A model generated the notes under the pieces. The model searched no databases. It was not told where the DNA came from and was given only the letters and a program-made list of their open reading frames with translations. From the NCBI RefSeq assembly GCF_902813185.1, contig NZ_LR778301.1:3824001-3888000 (forward strand): a stretch of DNA of 64,000 bases, read 5' to 3'. Within the stretch, counting starts at the first letter, position 1. Every line of letters begins with the position of its first letter. Made by a program: the position numbers and the translations under genes. The stretch comes from Denitratisoma oestradiolicum. Its GTDB lineage: Bacteria; Pseudomonadota; Gammaproteobacteria; Burkholderiales; Rhodocyclaceae. This document shows positions 8,199-17,858 of the stretch, piece after piece.

Positions 8199-9779
8199 AT
8201 GAGCAATGACAAAAGACGGCGCAACATCCTCAAGGGTGTAGCCGCCACTGCGGCCCTAGAGTTGCTGCCCGAGGCCAAGGCCGGCAACACTGGGGCTGCG
8301 ATTCCTGCAACAACGCCGCGGATAATCGCCGAGGGAAGCGTTCCCCGCTGGGACGGGGAAACGGAGGTTCTGGTCATCGGTCTGGGCTGCGCCGGTGCGG
8401 CCGCCGCCATCGAGGCGGCACGCGCCGGCGCCCATACCCTGGTGCTGGAGTGGACCAGCGGCGGCGGCGGCACTTCAGCCATGTCGGGCGGAAACTTCTA
8501 TTTCGGCGGCGGAACGCCCGTGCAGCGGGCCAACGGCTTCGAGGACAACGCCGAGGAGATGTTCAAGTACCTGGCCGCCTCTACGGGAATCGCACCGGAC
8601 CTGGAAAAAATCCGCCTCTACTGCGATGGCAGTCTGGAGCATTTTCAGTGGGTCTCGGCGCTGGGGGTGCCGTTCAAGCATTCTTACTGGCAGCACAATT
8701 TCGAACCCTGGACCGACGACTGCCTCTGGTACTCAGGCAGCGAGAAAACCCACCCCTACAACACCCTGGCCCGGCCCGCACCCCGCGGGCACAAGCCGGA
8801 AATCGAGGGAAGCAGCACCGGCGGCCGGCTGCTGATGGAAAAGATGCAGCAGGCACTGCTCGTCGCCGGCGCCGAGCGGGTAATGGATGCACGCTGCGTC
8901 GCCTTGATCAAGTCGGCCCGGGGCCGCGTGGTCGGCTGCGCGGCGAAAATCGCTGGAGAGTTGCGCCATTACCGGGCCAGACGTGGCGTTATCCTGACCA
9001 CGGGTGGCTTTATTTACAATCCGGTCATGGTGGCCCGTTACGCACCCCAGGCTCGTCCACTGCCCCCCCTGGGCTGCGGTACCGACGACGGAAGCGGCAT
9101 CCAGCTCGGCCAGGCCGCCGGTGGCGAGTGCATCAACATGAATGCCATCGCTTATACCTGCCCGGTCCTGATGCCTCTGAAATTCATCAAGGGCATCCTG
9201 GTCAATGAACACGGCCAGCGCTTCATCAATGAGGACGTCAACCACAAGCGCATCGGCGAATTCGCCGTACTCCACGAGAACAGCCGCATGTACCTGATCG
9301 TGGACAACAATATCTATGACAAGCCCCGGTTTCCCGGCGTGCGCTTGGTTGCCGCCGCCGAAACCATCGAGGAATTGGAGATCGAGCTGGGCCTGCCCCA
9401 GTTCTGCCTCCAGGATACGGTGGAAACCTACAATTTTCATGCTGCGCAAGGGCGAGATCCTTTGTTCGGAAAGCAGGCAGAACATCTCAAACCCCTGGAT
9501 AAGGGGCCTTACGCAGCCTTTGATTGCGGCCTCGCGGGGGGCGCCCCCTACAGCGCCTTCACCCTTGGCGGCCTGCACACCCGTCCAAGTGGAGAGGTGC
9601 TGGACATGGACGGCTGTCCGATCCCCGGTCTCTATGCGGCCGGCCGAGCCACCTCCTGTCTAAGCGCCCAGTCCTGCGGCACCAGCGGCATCCAGATTGG
9701 GGAAGGCACCTTCTTCGGTCGTTTGGCGGGGAGATCGGCAGCAAAGAACAGCGTGGATAGTACCCATCCACTCCGATAA
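8199..9779 (+). CDS. Tat-exported FAD-dependent dehydrogenase (KstD/fumarate reductase flavoprotein group) 1
   Basis: 526 residues. Twin-arginine signal KRRRNILKG at residues 5-13 with a hydrophobic run and an Ala-rich cleavage region. The FAD motif is VLVIGLGCAGAAAAIEAARAG, about residues 65-85, followed by GGGGTSAMSGGNFYFGGG. The C-terminal FAD-contact block is PGLYAAGRATSCLS followed by SGIQIGEGTFFGRLAG. That ending differs from classical KstD (GGTIGPxxxFGY) and is closer to the Ser/Gly-rich ending I associate with 4-dehydrogenase or fumarate-reductase-like members. It is probably a periplasmic steroid or cyclic-ketone dehydrogenase. Electron acceptor unknown; the heme-containing PQQ protein downstream suggests a periplasmic chain. 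Confidence 0.8.
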   Translation: MSNDKRRRNILKGVAATAALELLPEAKAGNTGAAIPATTPRIIAEGSVPRWDGETEVLVIGLGCAGAAAAIEAARAGAHTLVLEWTSGGGGTSAMSGGNFYFGGGTPVQRANGFEDNAEEMFKYLAASTGIAPDLEKIRLYCDGSLEHFQWVSALGVPFKHSYWQHNFEPWTDDCLWYSGSEKTHPYNTLARPAPRGHKPEIEGSSTGGRLLMEKMQQALLVAGAERVMDARCVALIKSARGRVVGCAAKIAGELRHYRARRGVILTTGGFIYNPVMVARYAPQARPLPPLGCGTDDGSGIQLGQAAGGECINMNAIAYTCPVLMPLKFIKGILVNEHGQRFINEDVNHKRIGEFAVLHENSRMYLIVDNNIYDKPRFPGVRLVAAAETIEELEIELGLPQFCLQDTVETYNFHAAQGRDPLFGKQAEHLKPLDKGPYAAFDCGLAGGAPYSAFTLGGLHTRPSGEVLDMDGCPIPGLYAAGRATSCLSAQSCGTSGIQIGEGTFFGRLAGRSAAKNSVDSTHPLR

Positions 9780-9910
9780 ACCTCACGGAAAACATCGAAA
9801 GAAATTCGCAGGCTAGGACTGCCTGGGTCGTGGAGGAGCATCGCCACACAGCACAGCACCATGCATCAGTAATCCGGCGCAGCACACATATCAATATCAA
9901 GGAGAAAAAA

Positions 9911-12199
9911 ATGCAGAAGACCGTGGTTCAGAAATACGCCGTACGCCTGCTATCCATCCTCGTGGCAACCGCTTTTTCCGACGGCGCTCGTTCTGAGACT
10001 AGGCTGGAGGAGGTGGTGGTCACTGCCCAGAAACGCCAGGAAAAACTTCAGGATGTACCTATTTCTATCACAGCAATTTCCGGCGCCCAACTGGAAACAC
10101 GAGGCATCGACGGCGTAAGCGGCCTCAATTCACTGGCGCCGAACCTGATGTTTCGCAACAACCCTAGTAGCAATTCCATCACCACCATCGCTATTCGCGG
10201 TAGCGTGACCGGCCAGCCGGCCATCTGGATGGACCCGCCGATCGGCACTTACGTGGACGGCGTCTATATAGGCAAGGCCCAGGGAGGCATCTTCGACATC
10301 ATCGATCTGGAACGGGTTGAGGTACTGCGGGGGCCGCAAGGTACCTTGTTCGGACGTAACACCGAGGGTGGCGCTGTGAATTTCATCTCCCGCAAACCTT
10401 CCGGCGAATTCGGCGGTACGGTGGGACTCGAGGTCGGCAACTACGGGCGCACTGTGGAAAAGGCCGTCATCGACCTGCCGAAAATGGGCCTTTTTAGCAT
10501 CAAGCTTGGCTACCGCAAGGAGGATCAGGATGGCTGGGTGAAAAACACTACGTCCGGAGTAGGCGACTTCGGCAAGCGTGACAAGGAGGCCTTCCAACTG
10601 GCGGCCAGGATGGACATCAGCAACCACACCAAGGTCGACTACAAATTCGATCATTCGGAAACTGATGGTACACCACCGGTTAACAGCCTTTACAGTCTAA
10701 GGGGATGGGCGGGAACACCGGCTGCGGGAGCCTTACGCACTGCACTGGAAGGCTTCGTAACAACGGACCGACCCAAGTCTGCCGGCTCGCCTGCCGGCTA
10801 TCCTATTTTTGAACGCATCAAGACAGACGGCCATGCCCTAACCGTTAGCCATCAGCTCAACCAGAAAAATGAGATCAAGTACATCTATGCGAAACGTGAC
10901 ATGGATTACGACGACGGCAACTCCGGCAGTGGTACTGACTTGCTTTCGGTGGCCACGTCGCCTACCACCAGCGTGGGCGCGGCGCGATATTATCAGCGGC
11001 ATACGAAATACAAATCCGACTCCCACGAGCTGCAATGGATTGGCAACACCGAGCGTATGAACTATGTTCTCGGCCTGTATTCCTTCAAGGATGATGGCAC
11101 GACACTGGGGCCGCAGGATTTCAGCGTGTTCGGCTTACCTATGATGCATAGCGACTATGGTGTCAAGACCGACGCCAAGGCTTGGTTCGGCCAACTCGAC
11201 TACAAAGTAACGGAAGCCCTGACCGCGACATTCGGCATGCGCCACACCACAGAGAAGAAGAGCGGCTGGACCCACCGTTTCCGCACTTCCGGGTATGACG
11301 GCCCCTTTGTCGCGGAAGTCGTGCCCATGACATCCTATGACGCATCCTGGAGCGCAAACACGCCAGTAGCCGCTCTGGGCTACAAGATGACCGAAACCAC
11401 CAATCTTTATGCCCGCGTCGCGAGAGGATTCAAGAGCGGGGGATTCAGCGCCGAGAATACCAATATCGCTGCGCTCAGGACCCCCTTCAATCCTGAACGC
11501 TCGCTATCCATGGAAGTAGGCGTGAAATCATCGCTCCTGGATAACCGTGCCCAGGTTAGTGCAGCTTACTTCCGGAACAAGCTTACCGATCTCCACATCA
11601 CCCAACTGCTTCCCGGCACCAGTGTTTCGGTGTTGACTAACGCAGGTAAAGCTACGTACAAGGGCATTGAACTGGAAGGCGCCTTCCAGTTGACGGACGG
11701 TTGGAGATTACAGGGAAATTATGGCTATCTCGACGCCAAGTTTGACGAATATATCGACAATGCCCTCAACATTGCTGGTAGACCTCTGATCGACACTGCC
11801 GGTAACCGGCTTCCCCCCTATGCGCCCAAGCACACCTTCAACCTGACTTTGGACGGCCGCCTAGCCAGGACTGCGTGGGGAACTCTGCGCGCCATCCTTG
11901 ACTATACCTACACCGCCAAGATGAACTTGTACGCGGTCAACAAGAGCCTGACTGCAGCCAATGCAGGCGGGAGCTATGTGGTGGGACTCGATGACCTACC
12001 CGCCATTCGAAACCTGAATGCGCGCCTGCTGCTGGCCGACATTCCGGTCGGGGGGCCTGGTAAGGCGGATGTTTCGATCTGGATCAAAAATTTGACCGAT
12101 GAGAAGAATCCGATCCAGAAAATCGATGTCGGCACATCAATGACCGCCAACTGGCAGGAACCGAGAACCTACGGAATCTCCGTGAACTACAAGTGGTGA
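9911..12199 (+). CDS. TonB-dependent outer-membrane receptor
   Basis: 762 residues from the ATG at 9911, preceded by AAGGAGA. A signal peptide (about residues 1-28) is followed by a TonB-box-like RLEEVVVTAQKRQ and a plug domain (VPISITAISG...). A large beta-barrel follows, rich in aromatic and Gly residues and ending in a C-terminal Trp (VNYKW), as expected for an outer-membrane barrel. This subtype (with EEVVVTAQKR) is common in organisms that take up sterols, bile salts or aromatic compounds rather than siderophores. It lies between a Tat-flavoprotein and an arylsulfatase, which argues for import of the sulfated or hydrophobic substrate of this cluster. No FecI/FecR pair is adjacent. Confidence 0.9.
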   Translation: MQKTVVQKYAVRLLSILVATAFSDGARSETRLEEVVVTAQKRQEKLQDVPISITAISGAQLETRGIDGVSGLNSLAPNLMFRNNPSSNSITTIAIRGSVTGQPAIWMDPPIGTYVDGVYIGKAQGGIFDIIDLERVEVLRGPQGTLFGRNTEGGAVNFISRKPSGEFGGTVGLEVGNYGRTVEKAVIDLPKMGLFSIKLGYRKEDQDGWVKNTTSGVGDFGKRDKEAFQLAARMDISNHTKVDYKFDHSETDGTPPVNSLYSLRGWAGTPAAGALRTALEGFVTTDRPKSAGSPAGYPIFERIKTDGHALTVSHQLNQKNEIKYIYAKRDMDYDDGNSGSGTDLLSVATSPTTSVGAARYYQRHTKYKSDSHELQWIGNTERMNYVLGLYSFKDDGTTLGPQDFSVFGLPMMHSDYGVKTDAKAWFGQLDYKVTEALTATFGMRHTTEKKSGWTHRFRTSGYDGPFVAEVVPMTSYDASWSANTPVAALGYKMTETTNLYARVARGFKSGGFSAENTNIAALRTPFNPERSLSMEVGVKSSLLDNRAQVSAAYFRNKLTDLHITQLLPGTSVSVLTNAGKATYKGIELEGAFQLTDGWRLQGNYGYLDAKFDEYIDNALNIAGRPLIDTAGNRLPPYAPKHTFNLTLDGRLARTAWGTLRAILDYTYTAKMNLYAVNKSLTAANAGGSYVVGLDDLPAIRNLNARLLLADIPVGGPGKADVSIWIKNLTDEKNPIQKIDVGTSMTANWQEPRTYGISVNYKW

Positions 12200-12321
12200 A
12201 ACGTTGATCGTGCAGGGATCGGAGATCATCCCGTCCCTGCCTCCATCTGCGCTTCCCCGTCGATCGGCAAGTGGCATGGAGCCGCCGACACTTCACCATC
12301 TCCTCGAATAGCGAAAGACCG

Positions 12322-14604
12322 ATGAAAACTGCCCCCCTGCTTTCCCAACTCCGTCTTTTCACGGGTTTGTCCTTGCTGTGCACCTGCCTGGTTCTTTTCG
12401 GCAATGCGTGTTTCGCGGCGGACACCCAATCGCCGCAAAGTCCGGCCAAGCGTCCTAATATCCTGATCTGGCTGATGGATGACGTCGGCTTCGGTCAGCC
12501 GGGCGTCTTTGGCGGTCCAGTGGAAACACCGACCCTTGACGCCCTTGCCTCCAATGGACTGCGCTTCAACAATTTCCACTCGACGGCACTTTGTTCTCCG
12601 TCCCGTGCCGCCCTACTCACCGGCCGCAACCATCACGCGGTTTCCCTCGGCAACCATGCCGGATTTCGTTCGGACGACGAGGGATACACGGCCAAGATTC
12701 CATCCAGCGCCGGCAGCATGGCCCGGATTCTCCAAATGAATGGCTATGCCACCTGGGCCTTGGGCAAATGGGATCAGCTGCCGATGACCGAAATCAATCC
12801 GGCAGGCCCTTATGAGCATTGGCCCAGTGGCCAGGGCTTCGACCGCTTCTACGGCTTTCTCTATGCTGACATGGATCATTTTCATCCCATTCTCTGGAGC
12901 GACCACACGCCGGTCGAGCCTGCGAAGGGCCGGTCTGACTATTTCCTGACTACTGATCTCGCCGACAAGGCCATCGAACTCATCCATCAGCAAAAAGGCG
13001 CCAGGCCGGACCAGCCCTTTTTACTCTACTGGGCTTCCGGAGCCTCCCATGCCCCCCATCACGCACCCCGCGAATACATCGACCGCTATCGCGGACGTTT
13101 CGACGCCGGTTGGGAAAAAATGCGGCAAGAGACTCTGGCTAGGCAGAAAGCGCAAGGTCTGATTCCGCAGGACGTGAGCCTGCCACCCTGGCCCGCCAAC
13201 ATTCCCACCTGGAATTCCCTCAATACCGATGAGCGTCGCGTCGCCAGCCGTTCCATGGAAGCCATGGCCGGCCAGCTTACCCATGCCGACCATGAATTCG
13301 GACGCATCATTGCCGAGTTACGGCGGATGGGGCAGCTCGACAACACGATCATCATCGTAACGTCCGACAATGGGGCCAGTGCTGGCGGAGGAATGAAAGG
13401 CGCCTTCAACGAATGGCGCTTCAGCAATGGGCTACAGACCAGCACGGAAGAAAACCTCAAGCATCTTGAGGACTGGGGCGGCCCCGCCACCTACCCGGAA
13501 TATCCGGCGGGCTGGGCCGTGGCGGGCAACACACCATTCCGCTACTACAAGACCCAGGTCCACTACGGTGGCGTGCGGGAGCCGATGATTGTCTCCTGGC
13601 CGGCAGGCATCCAGAGGCGGGGAGAGGTTCGCGGCCAATTCCATCACCTCAATGACATCATGCCGACCCTTCTGGATCTGGTAGGAGTGGAGCCACCATC
13701 GGTAATCGACGGTGTGAAGCAACAGCCAATCGATGGCGTCAGCATGCGCTACGCATTCACCCAGCCCGCCACCCCAACCCGTCATCCGACCCAGTATTTC
13801 GAGCTTTTTGGCAATCGGGGAATCGTGGCCAACGGCTGGAAGGCCGTGGTCGTGCATCGCAAGGAACCCTGGCAGTACAACAACAACCTTTCCCCCTTTG
13901 ATAAAGATGTCTGGGAGTTGTACAACGTCGAACGGGACTTCAATGAGCAAGAGAATCTCGCAACAAAGAATCCGGCCAAGCTCGCGCAGTTGCAGGCGCT
14001 GTTCGACCAGGAGGCAAAACGCAACCACGTCTACCCCCTCACGCCCGACTTTGCCTCCTATGAACGCACGAGAATCAAAACCAGCCTGGAAGCCCGCGAC
14101 TATTGGTTCGTCTATCGATCCGGGGAAATTCGCCGCCTGCTCGGTGGTGGAGCGGCGCCACCGACCGGGTCCATGGGCACCTACAACCTGGATGCGGATG
14201 TCGCGCTTCCTGCAGGCGGTGGTAACGGGGTGATCGTTGCCGACGGCGGTGCAGCCGGTGGCTACGCTCTTTATCTGGATCGAGGTCGGCCCGTGTTCTG
14301 CTACAACTTCCTCGGCACCGAGAGCACCTTTATCCGTGCTGAAAAGCCATTGGCAGCCGGTAAGGTTCACCTTCGTGTTGAATTCCGCAAAATGTCGACA
14401 GGCGGCGCCAAGGTGACCCTCCTGGCCGGCAGCGACACCATCGCTTCAGGTGCCATTAAACAGCTCGTCCCTCGCATGTATCAGGGCAGCGACGCCTTCA
14501 GTGTAGGTCTCGACGAGGGTAGCCGGGTAACCAGCGAATATGGCGAAGACAATGCCTTCACCGGCAACATCGATCAGGTCATATTTGACTTCGCACCTAA
14601 ATAA
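12322..14604 (+). CDS. Exported arylsulfatase (formylglycine-dependent)
   Basis: 760 residues from the ATG at 12322, which gives a clean Sec signal (hydrophobic core about 10-27, cleavage near CFA-AD). The core NILIWLMDDVGFG carries metal-binding aspartates. C91 in CSPSRAALLTGRN is the cysteine converted to formylglycine (C-x-P-x-R). The pair GKWD and a later SDNGAS segment also fit the family. After the sulfatase domain, a C-terminal extension (about 590-760) looks beta-rich and may be a separate domain. The enzyme hydrolyses sulfate esters in the periplasm; a steroid sulfate is inferred from the neighbours. It needs a formylglycine-generating enzyme, not seen in this window. The gene is tightly linked to the next flavoprotein gene (4 bp gap). 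Confidence 0.9.
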   Translation: MKTAPLLSQLRLFTGLSLLCTCLVLFGNACFAADTQSPQSPAKRPNILIWLMDDVGFGQPGVFGGPVETPTLDALASNGLRFNNFHSTALCSPSRAALLTGRNHHAVSLGNHAGFRSDDEGYTAKIPSSAGSMARILQMNGYATWALGKWDQLPMTEINPAGPYEHWPSGQGFDRFYGFLYADMDHFHPILWSDHTPVEPAKGRSDYFLTTDLADKAIELIHQQKGARPDQPFLLYWASGASHAPHHAPREYIDRYRGRFDAGWEKMRQETLARQKAQGLIPQDVSLPPWPANIPTWNSLNTDERRVASRSMEAMAGQLTHADHEFGRIIAELRRMGQLDNTIIIVTSDNGASAGGGMKGAFNEWRFSNGLQTSTEENLKHLEDWGGPATYPEYPAGWAVAGNTPFRYYKTQVHYGGVREPMIVSWPAGIQRRGEVRGQFHHLNDIMPTLLDLVGVEPPSVIDGVKQQPIDGVSMRYAFTQPATPTRHPTQYFELFGNRGIVANGWKAVVVHRKEPWQYNNNLSPFDKDVWELYNVERDFNEQENLATKNPAKLAQLQALFDQEAKRNHVYPLTPDFASYERTRIKTSLEARDYWFVYRSGEIRRLLGGGAAPPTGSMGTYNLDADVALPAGGGNGVIVADGGAAGGYALYLDRGRPVFCYNFLGTESTFIRAEKPLAAGKVHLRVEFRKMSTGGAKVTLLAGSDTIASGAIKQLVPRMYQGSDAFSVGLDEGSRVTSEYGEDNAFTGNIDQVIFDFAPK

Positions 14605-14608
14605 AACC

Positions 14609-16138
14609 ATGACGAAACCTTCTTCGACTGTGCTGGAAAATCCTGGCAGGCGGCGACTACTCGGTAACGGTATCGCCACCACAGGAGGAGTGTTGGGAAT
14701 CCTCGGCACCTCAGAATCCCTCGCGGGAGAGGCCAGGCAACATTGGGATCGGGAGTTCGATGTCATCGTCGTTGGCTGTGGCTTGGCCGGCGCGAGCGCC
14801 GCCTATGAGGCGGCCCGGTCAGGTGCCGTAGTCCTGGTGCTCGACAGTGGTGGCGCCGCAGCCAACGCATCCCATGGAACCATCATCTACATGGGGGGTG
14901 GCACAGGCTTGCAGAAGGCCTGCCAGATCGAGGACACCCCCGAGGCGATGATGAAATATCTGCTGGCATCCACCGGTCCCGATCCTGATACGGGGCGGAT
15001 CCGGGTCTTCGTAGAGCGCAGCGTGGCCAATTACGACTGGCTTGTCTCCCTAGGTGTGCCCTTTTCCAATGCTCCCGACAATCTGTCCCTCGAATATTCG
15101 GGGAGCGAAAAGGTCTACCCCTGGCGGGAAATGATCCGCCCGGTGCCTCGGGGTCACATTCCTGATGTGCCAGGATCCAAGAGTCTTTATCGGGGCGGCG
15201 GCGCCTGGATACAGAAACGCCTGCTGGATGGGGCTCGTAGCGCTGGTGCGGCAACCCCGTTGAACGCTGTCGCCCGGCGCATCGTCAGAGGTCACGATGG
15301 TGTAGTCCAAGGGGTGGTAGCGACCATTGATGGGCGTAGCTTTTCCTTCAGGGCACGGCGCGGCCTGATCCTCGCTACTGGGGGCTTCGCTCATAACAAG
15401 GAAATGGTTTCCGAGCATGCACCCATCTATCTTGGCTGCACACCTACTGATCTTAAATGGAATGATGGCTGGGGTATTCGTGCGGCTCAGTCCGTGGGTG
15501 CCGCTGTTCGGCGCATGGGTTCCGCAGGAGCCGGCTGGTATTTCTACCACCCGGCATCACGGAGGCAAGGGGTTTTGGTCAATGCCCAGGGCCAGCGTTT
15601 CATATCCGAGGACTCCTATTCGGGGCGAGTGGGCGATGCGATCGTGAGGGAACAGCACGGCATCGCTTATCTGATCGTAGACCGCACAATCATGGACGAT
15701 GGCGCCAGCACCGTAATTCCCGATGCAATAGCCGCCCAGGCTGCATCCATCGCAGATCTCGAGGGGCTGCTGGGGATTCCTGCACCAGCGCTGCAGCAGA
15801 CCTTGGATACCTACAACACGTATGCGACTAAGGGGCAGGATCCCCTTTTTCACAAGGCATTGGAGCATCTCAGGCCCCTGTCCCAAGGACCGTTCACGGC
15901 TATCAATGCTTCCGTGGGCAAATCCCGTGTCAGCTTCTTCACCCTTGGCGGCGTACACACGACACCCGGGGCTGAGGTGTTGGATACGGAGGGAAAAACC
16001 ATCCCCAAGCTCTATGCAGTGGGCAGGGTCAGCGCAGGGATTCCTTGCCCTTACTATTATTCCAGTGGCTTGAATCTGGGTGAGTGCATCACCTTCGGCC
16101 GCATCGCTGGCATTGGGGCGGCCCGCAACCGGACATAA
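14609..16138 (+). CDS. Tat-exported FAD-dependent dehydrogenase 2
   Basis: 509 residues from the ATG at 14609, 4 bp after the sulfatase stop. Twin-arginine signal GRRRLLGNG with a Gly-rich hydrophobic stretch. FAD motif VIVVGCGLAGASAAYEAARSG near residue 52. The C-terminal region PYYYSSGLNLGECITFGRIAG closes the FAD pocket and carries a Tyr-Tyr-Ser cluster. I associate such a cluster with 3-keto-5-alpha-steroid 4-dehydrogenases, but this is low-confidence recall. Overall similar in layout to the flavoprotein at 8199. Translational coupling with the sulfatase suggests sequential action: desulfation, then oxidation of the freed alcohol's ring system. Location: periplasm. Confidence 0.8.
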   Translation: MTKPSSTVLENPGRRRLLGNGIATTGGVLGILGTSESLAGEARQHWDREFDVIVVGCGLAGASAAYEAARSGAVVLVLDSGGAAANASHGTIIYMGGGTGLQKACQIEDTPEAMMKYLLASTGPDPDTGRIRVFVERSVANYDWLVSLGVPFSNAPDNLSLEYSGSEKVYPWREMIRPVPRGHIPDVPGSKSLYRGGGAWIQKRLLDGARSAGAATPLNAVARRIVRGHDGVVQGVVATIDGRSFSFRARRGLILATGGFAHNKEMVSEHAPIYLGCTPTDLKWNDGWGIRAAQSVGAAVRRMGSAGAGWYFYHPASRRQGVLVNAQGQRFISEDSYSGRVGDAIVREQHGIAYLIVDRTIMDDGASTVIPDAIAAQAASIADLEGLLGIPAPALQQTLDTYNTYATKGQDPLFHKALEHLRPLSQGPFTAINASVGKSRVSFFTLGGVHTTPGAEVLDTEGKTIPKLYAVGRVSAGIPCPYYYSSGLNLGECITFGRIAGIGAARNRT

Positions 16139-16235
16139 ATCCACCTCAATAAAAATCTTTTCTTGCCTGCGTGGGATAGCTTTCAACAGGAATCGCTACC
16201 TGCATCTGGGACGCCATATAAATAGAGAGATTGTA

Positions 16236-17840
16236 ATGATGAGCAAATCCAGAAACCTATCCCGCAGGGAAGTCATGCAAGGTATCTCGGCAGCGATGGC
16301 TGCCGCCGTATTGCCGGCAAATGCGGAAGTCTCCCGTACCGATCACTGGGATAAGGAAGTAGATGTGGTGGTGGTCGGCTCCGGTACTGGTCTGGTGGGT
16401 GCACTGGTGGCAGCTGATGCCGGTCTCAAGGTGCTGGTACTGGAGAAGCACCCCGGTACTGGCGGCACCACACTGGTCTCCGGCGGCGTGGTATGGATTC
16501 CTCTTAATCCGGTGCAGGCCCGGGAGGGAATCCAGGACAACCGGGCGGATGCGCTGGCTTATCTGCATCATCTGGCCCAGGGCCAGGCCGATGAAGAACT
16601 GATCCTGGCCTTCCTGAACCGGGGCGGAGAGATGTTGGACTATGTGGAGCGGCATACCAAGTTGCGCTGGCGGGTCTCCCAGCTAATGGGGCCGATAGGC
16701 GACTACCATCCGGAGTGGGCCGGTTCCAATGTTCGCGGTCGCTCGGTAGAACCAGTGCGCCCGGGCACCGAGCGGGCCGGAGGCCTATTGATAGAGGGTC
16801 TGTTGGAGGCGCTGCAAGCACGAGGCGTGGAAATATTGACCGGAACGCCGGCCCGGCAGCTGGTTGCCCGGGATACGCCCCAAGGCAAAGAAGTGATCGG
16901 TGTCGAGGCCGGACATGAAAGCCAGCCCTTGCGCATCCGCGCCCGCCGAGGCGTGCTGATGGCTTCTGGTGGGTTTGAGCGCAACGAGGAGATGAAGCGT
17001 CATTTCCTGCGGGGCCCCTCGCCTTATACCCTGGGCTGCGAAACCAATACTGGAGATGGCATCCATATGGGTATGGCCCTGGGGGGCGATTTGCGTAATA
17101 TGAATGAAGTCTGGGGTACTTCAGTTTACACAGCCGATGCCAAGGCCAACGGCAAGTACCGGGGCAGTATTCCCTTAATGCATCCCGGGGGAGCACCTGG
17201 TGGAATTTTGGTGAACCGCCATGGAGATCGTTTCTGTAACGAGGCGGGTGATTACGATTCACGTTGGCGCACCTTCCAAACCTTGGAAAACTGGGGGGAT
17301 CTTAGCTATCGAAATATTCCCGCCTTTCACATTTGCGACCAATCTCTCCGTGAAAGCTCGGTACTTTTTGGTGCCAGCAAGAACGAACCTTTGCCGAAGT
17401 GGGCGGTGACTGCATCTACCCTAGCTGAACTGGGAGCCAAACTGGGCATTGACCCTAAAGGTCTTGAAGCTACAGTGGCGGATTTCAATAATCATGCTGC
17501 TCAAGGTCTCGATCCATACTTCCATCGAGGTGAAGGCTATTACGACCGCCGCGGACGCTCTGATCCTAGCGTCACGCTTAAACCTCTGGCAATGCAAGGC
17601 CCCTTCTATGGGGCAGAAGTTAGTCCGGCGGACATGGGTACTTGTGGTGGCTTACGCGTTGATGGGCGGGCCCGGGTCATCGATGTTTTCAATCGGCCTA
17701 TTGCCCGGCTCTATGCCTCAGGCAATACGACCGGTGTGGGCTCTCCTGGGGCCAGCTATGGCGGCGGTGGCGGCACTTTGGGGCCGGCGCTGACATTTGC
17801 CTATATTGCAGGGCAAGAACTAGCCCAGTACATCGCTTAG
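16236..17840 (+). CDS. Tat-exported FAD-dependent 3-oxosteroid 1-dehydrogenase-like flavoprotein 3
   Basis: 534 residues; an adjacent in-frame ATG at 16239 is equally possible. AGAGAG lies just upstream. Twin-arginine signal LSRREVMQG then an Ala-rich stretch ending ANAEVS. FAD motif VVVVGSGTGLVGALVAADAG; then GGTTLVSGGVVWIPLN, the classic KstD N-terminal block. The C-terminus has FYGAEVSPADMGTCGG and YGGGGGTLGPALTFAY, matching KstD (Tyr plus Gly in the active site). Of the three exported flavoproteins this is the closest to true KstD, and it is the counterpart of the cytoplasmic enzyme at 4335. Codon use becomes visibly less GC-rich towards its 3' end, as in the next gene. Confidence 0.82.
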   Translation: MMSKSRNLSRREVMQGISAAMAAAVLPANAEVSRTDHWDKEVDVVVVGSGTGLVGALVAADAGLKVLVLEKHPGTGGTTLVSGGVVWIPLNPVQAREGIQDNRADALAYLHHLAQGQADEELILAFLNRGGEMLDYVERHTKLRWRVSQLMGPIGDYHPEWAGSNVRGRSVEPVRPGTERAGGLLIEGLLEALQARGVEILTGTPARQLVARDTPQGKEVIGVEAGHESQPLRIRARRGVLMASGGFERNEEMKRHFLRGPSPYTLGCETNTGDGIHMGMALGGDLRNMNEVWGTSVYTADAKANGKYRGSIPLMHPGGAPGGILVNRHGDRFCNEAGDYDSRWRTFQTLENWGDLSYRNIPAFHICDQSLRESSVLFGASKNEPLPKWAVTASTLAELGAKLGIDPKGLEATVADFNNHAAQGLDPYFHRGEGYYDRRGRSDPSVTLKPLAMQGPFYGAEVSPADMGTCGGLRVDGRARVIDVFNRPIARLYASGNTTGVGSPGASYGGGGGTLGPALTFAYIAGQELAQYIA

Positions 17841-17858
17841 AGATTAAGGGGTTTGAAC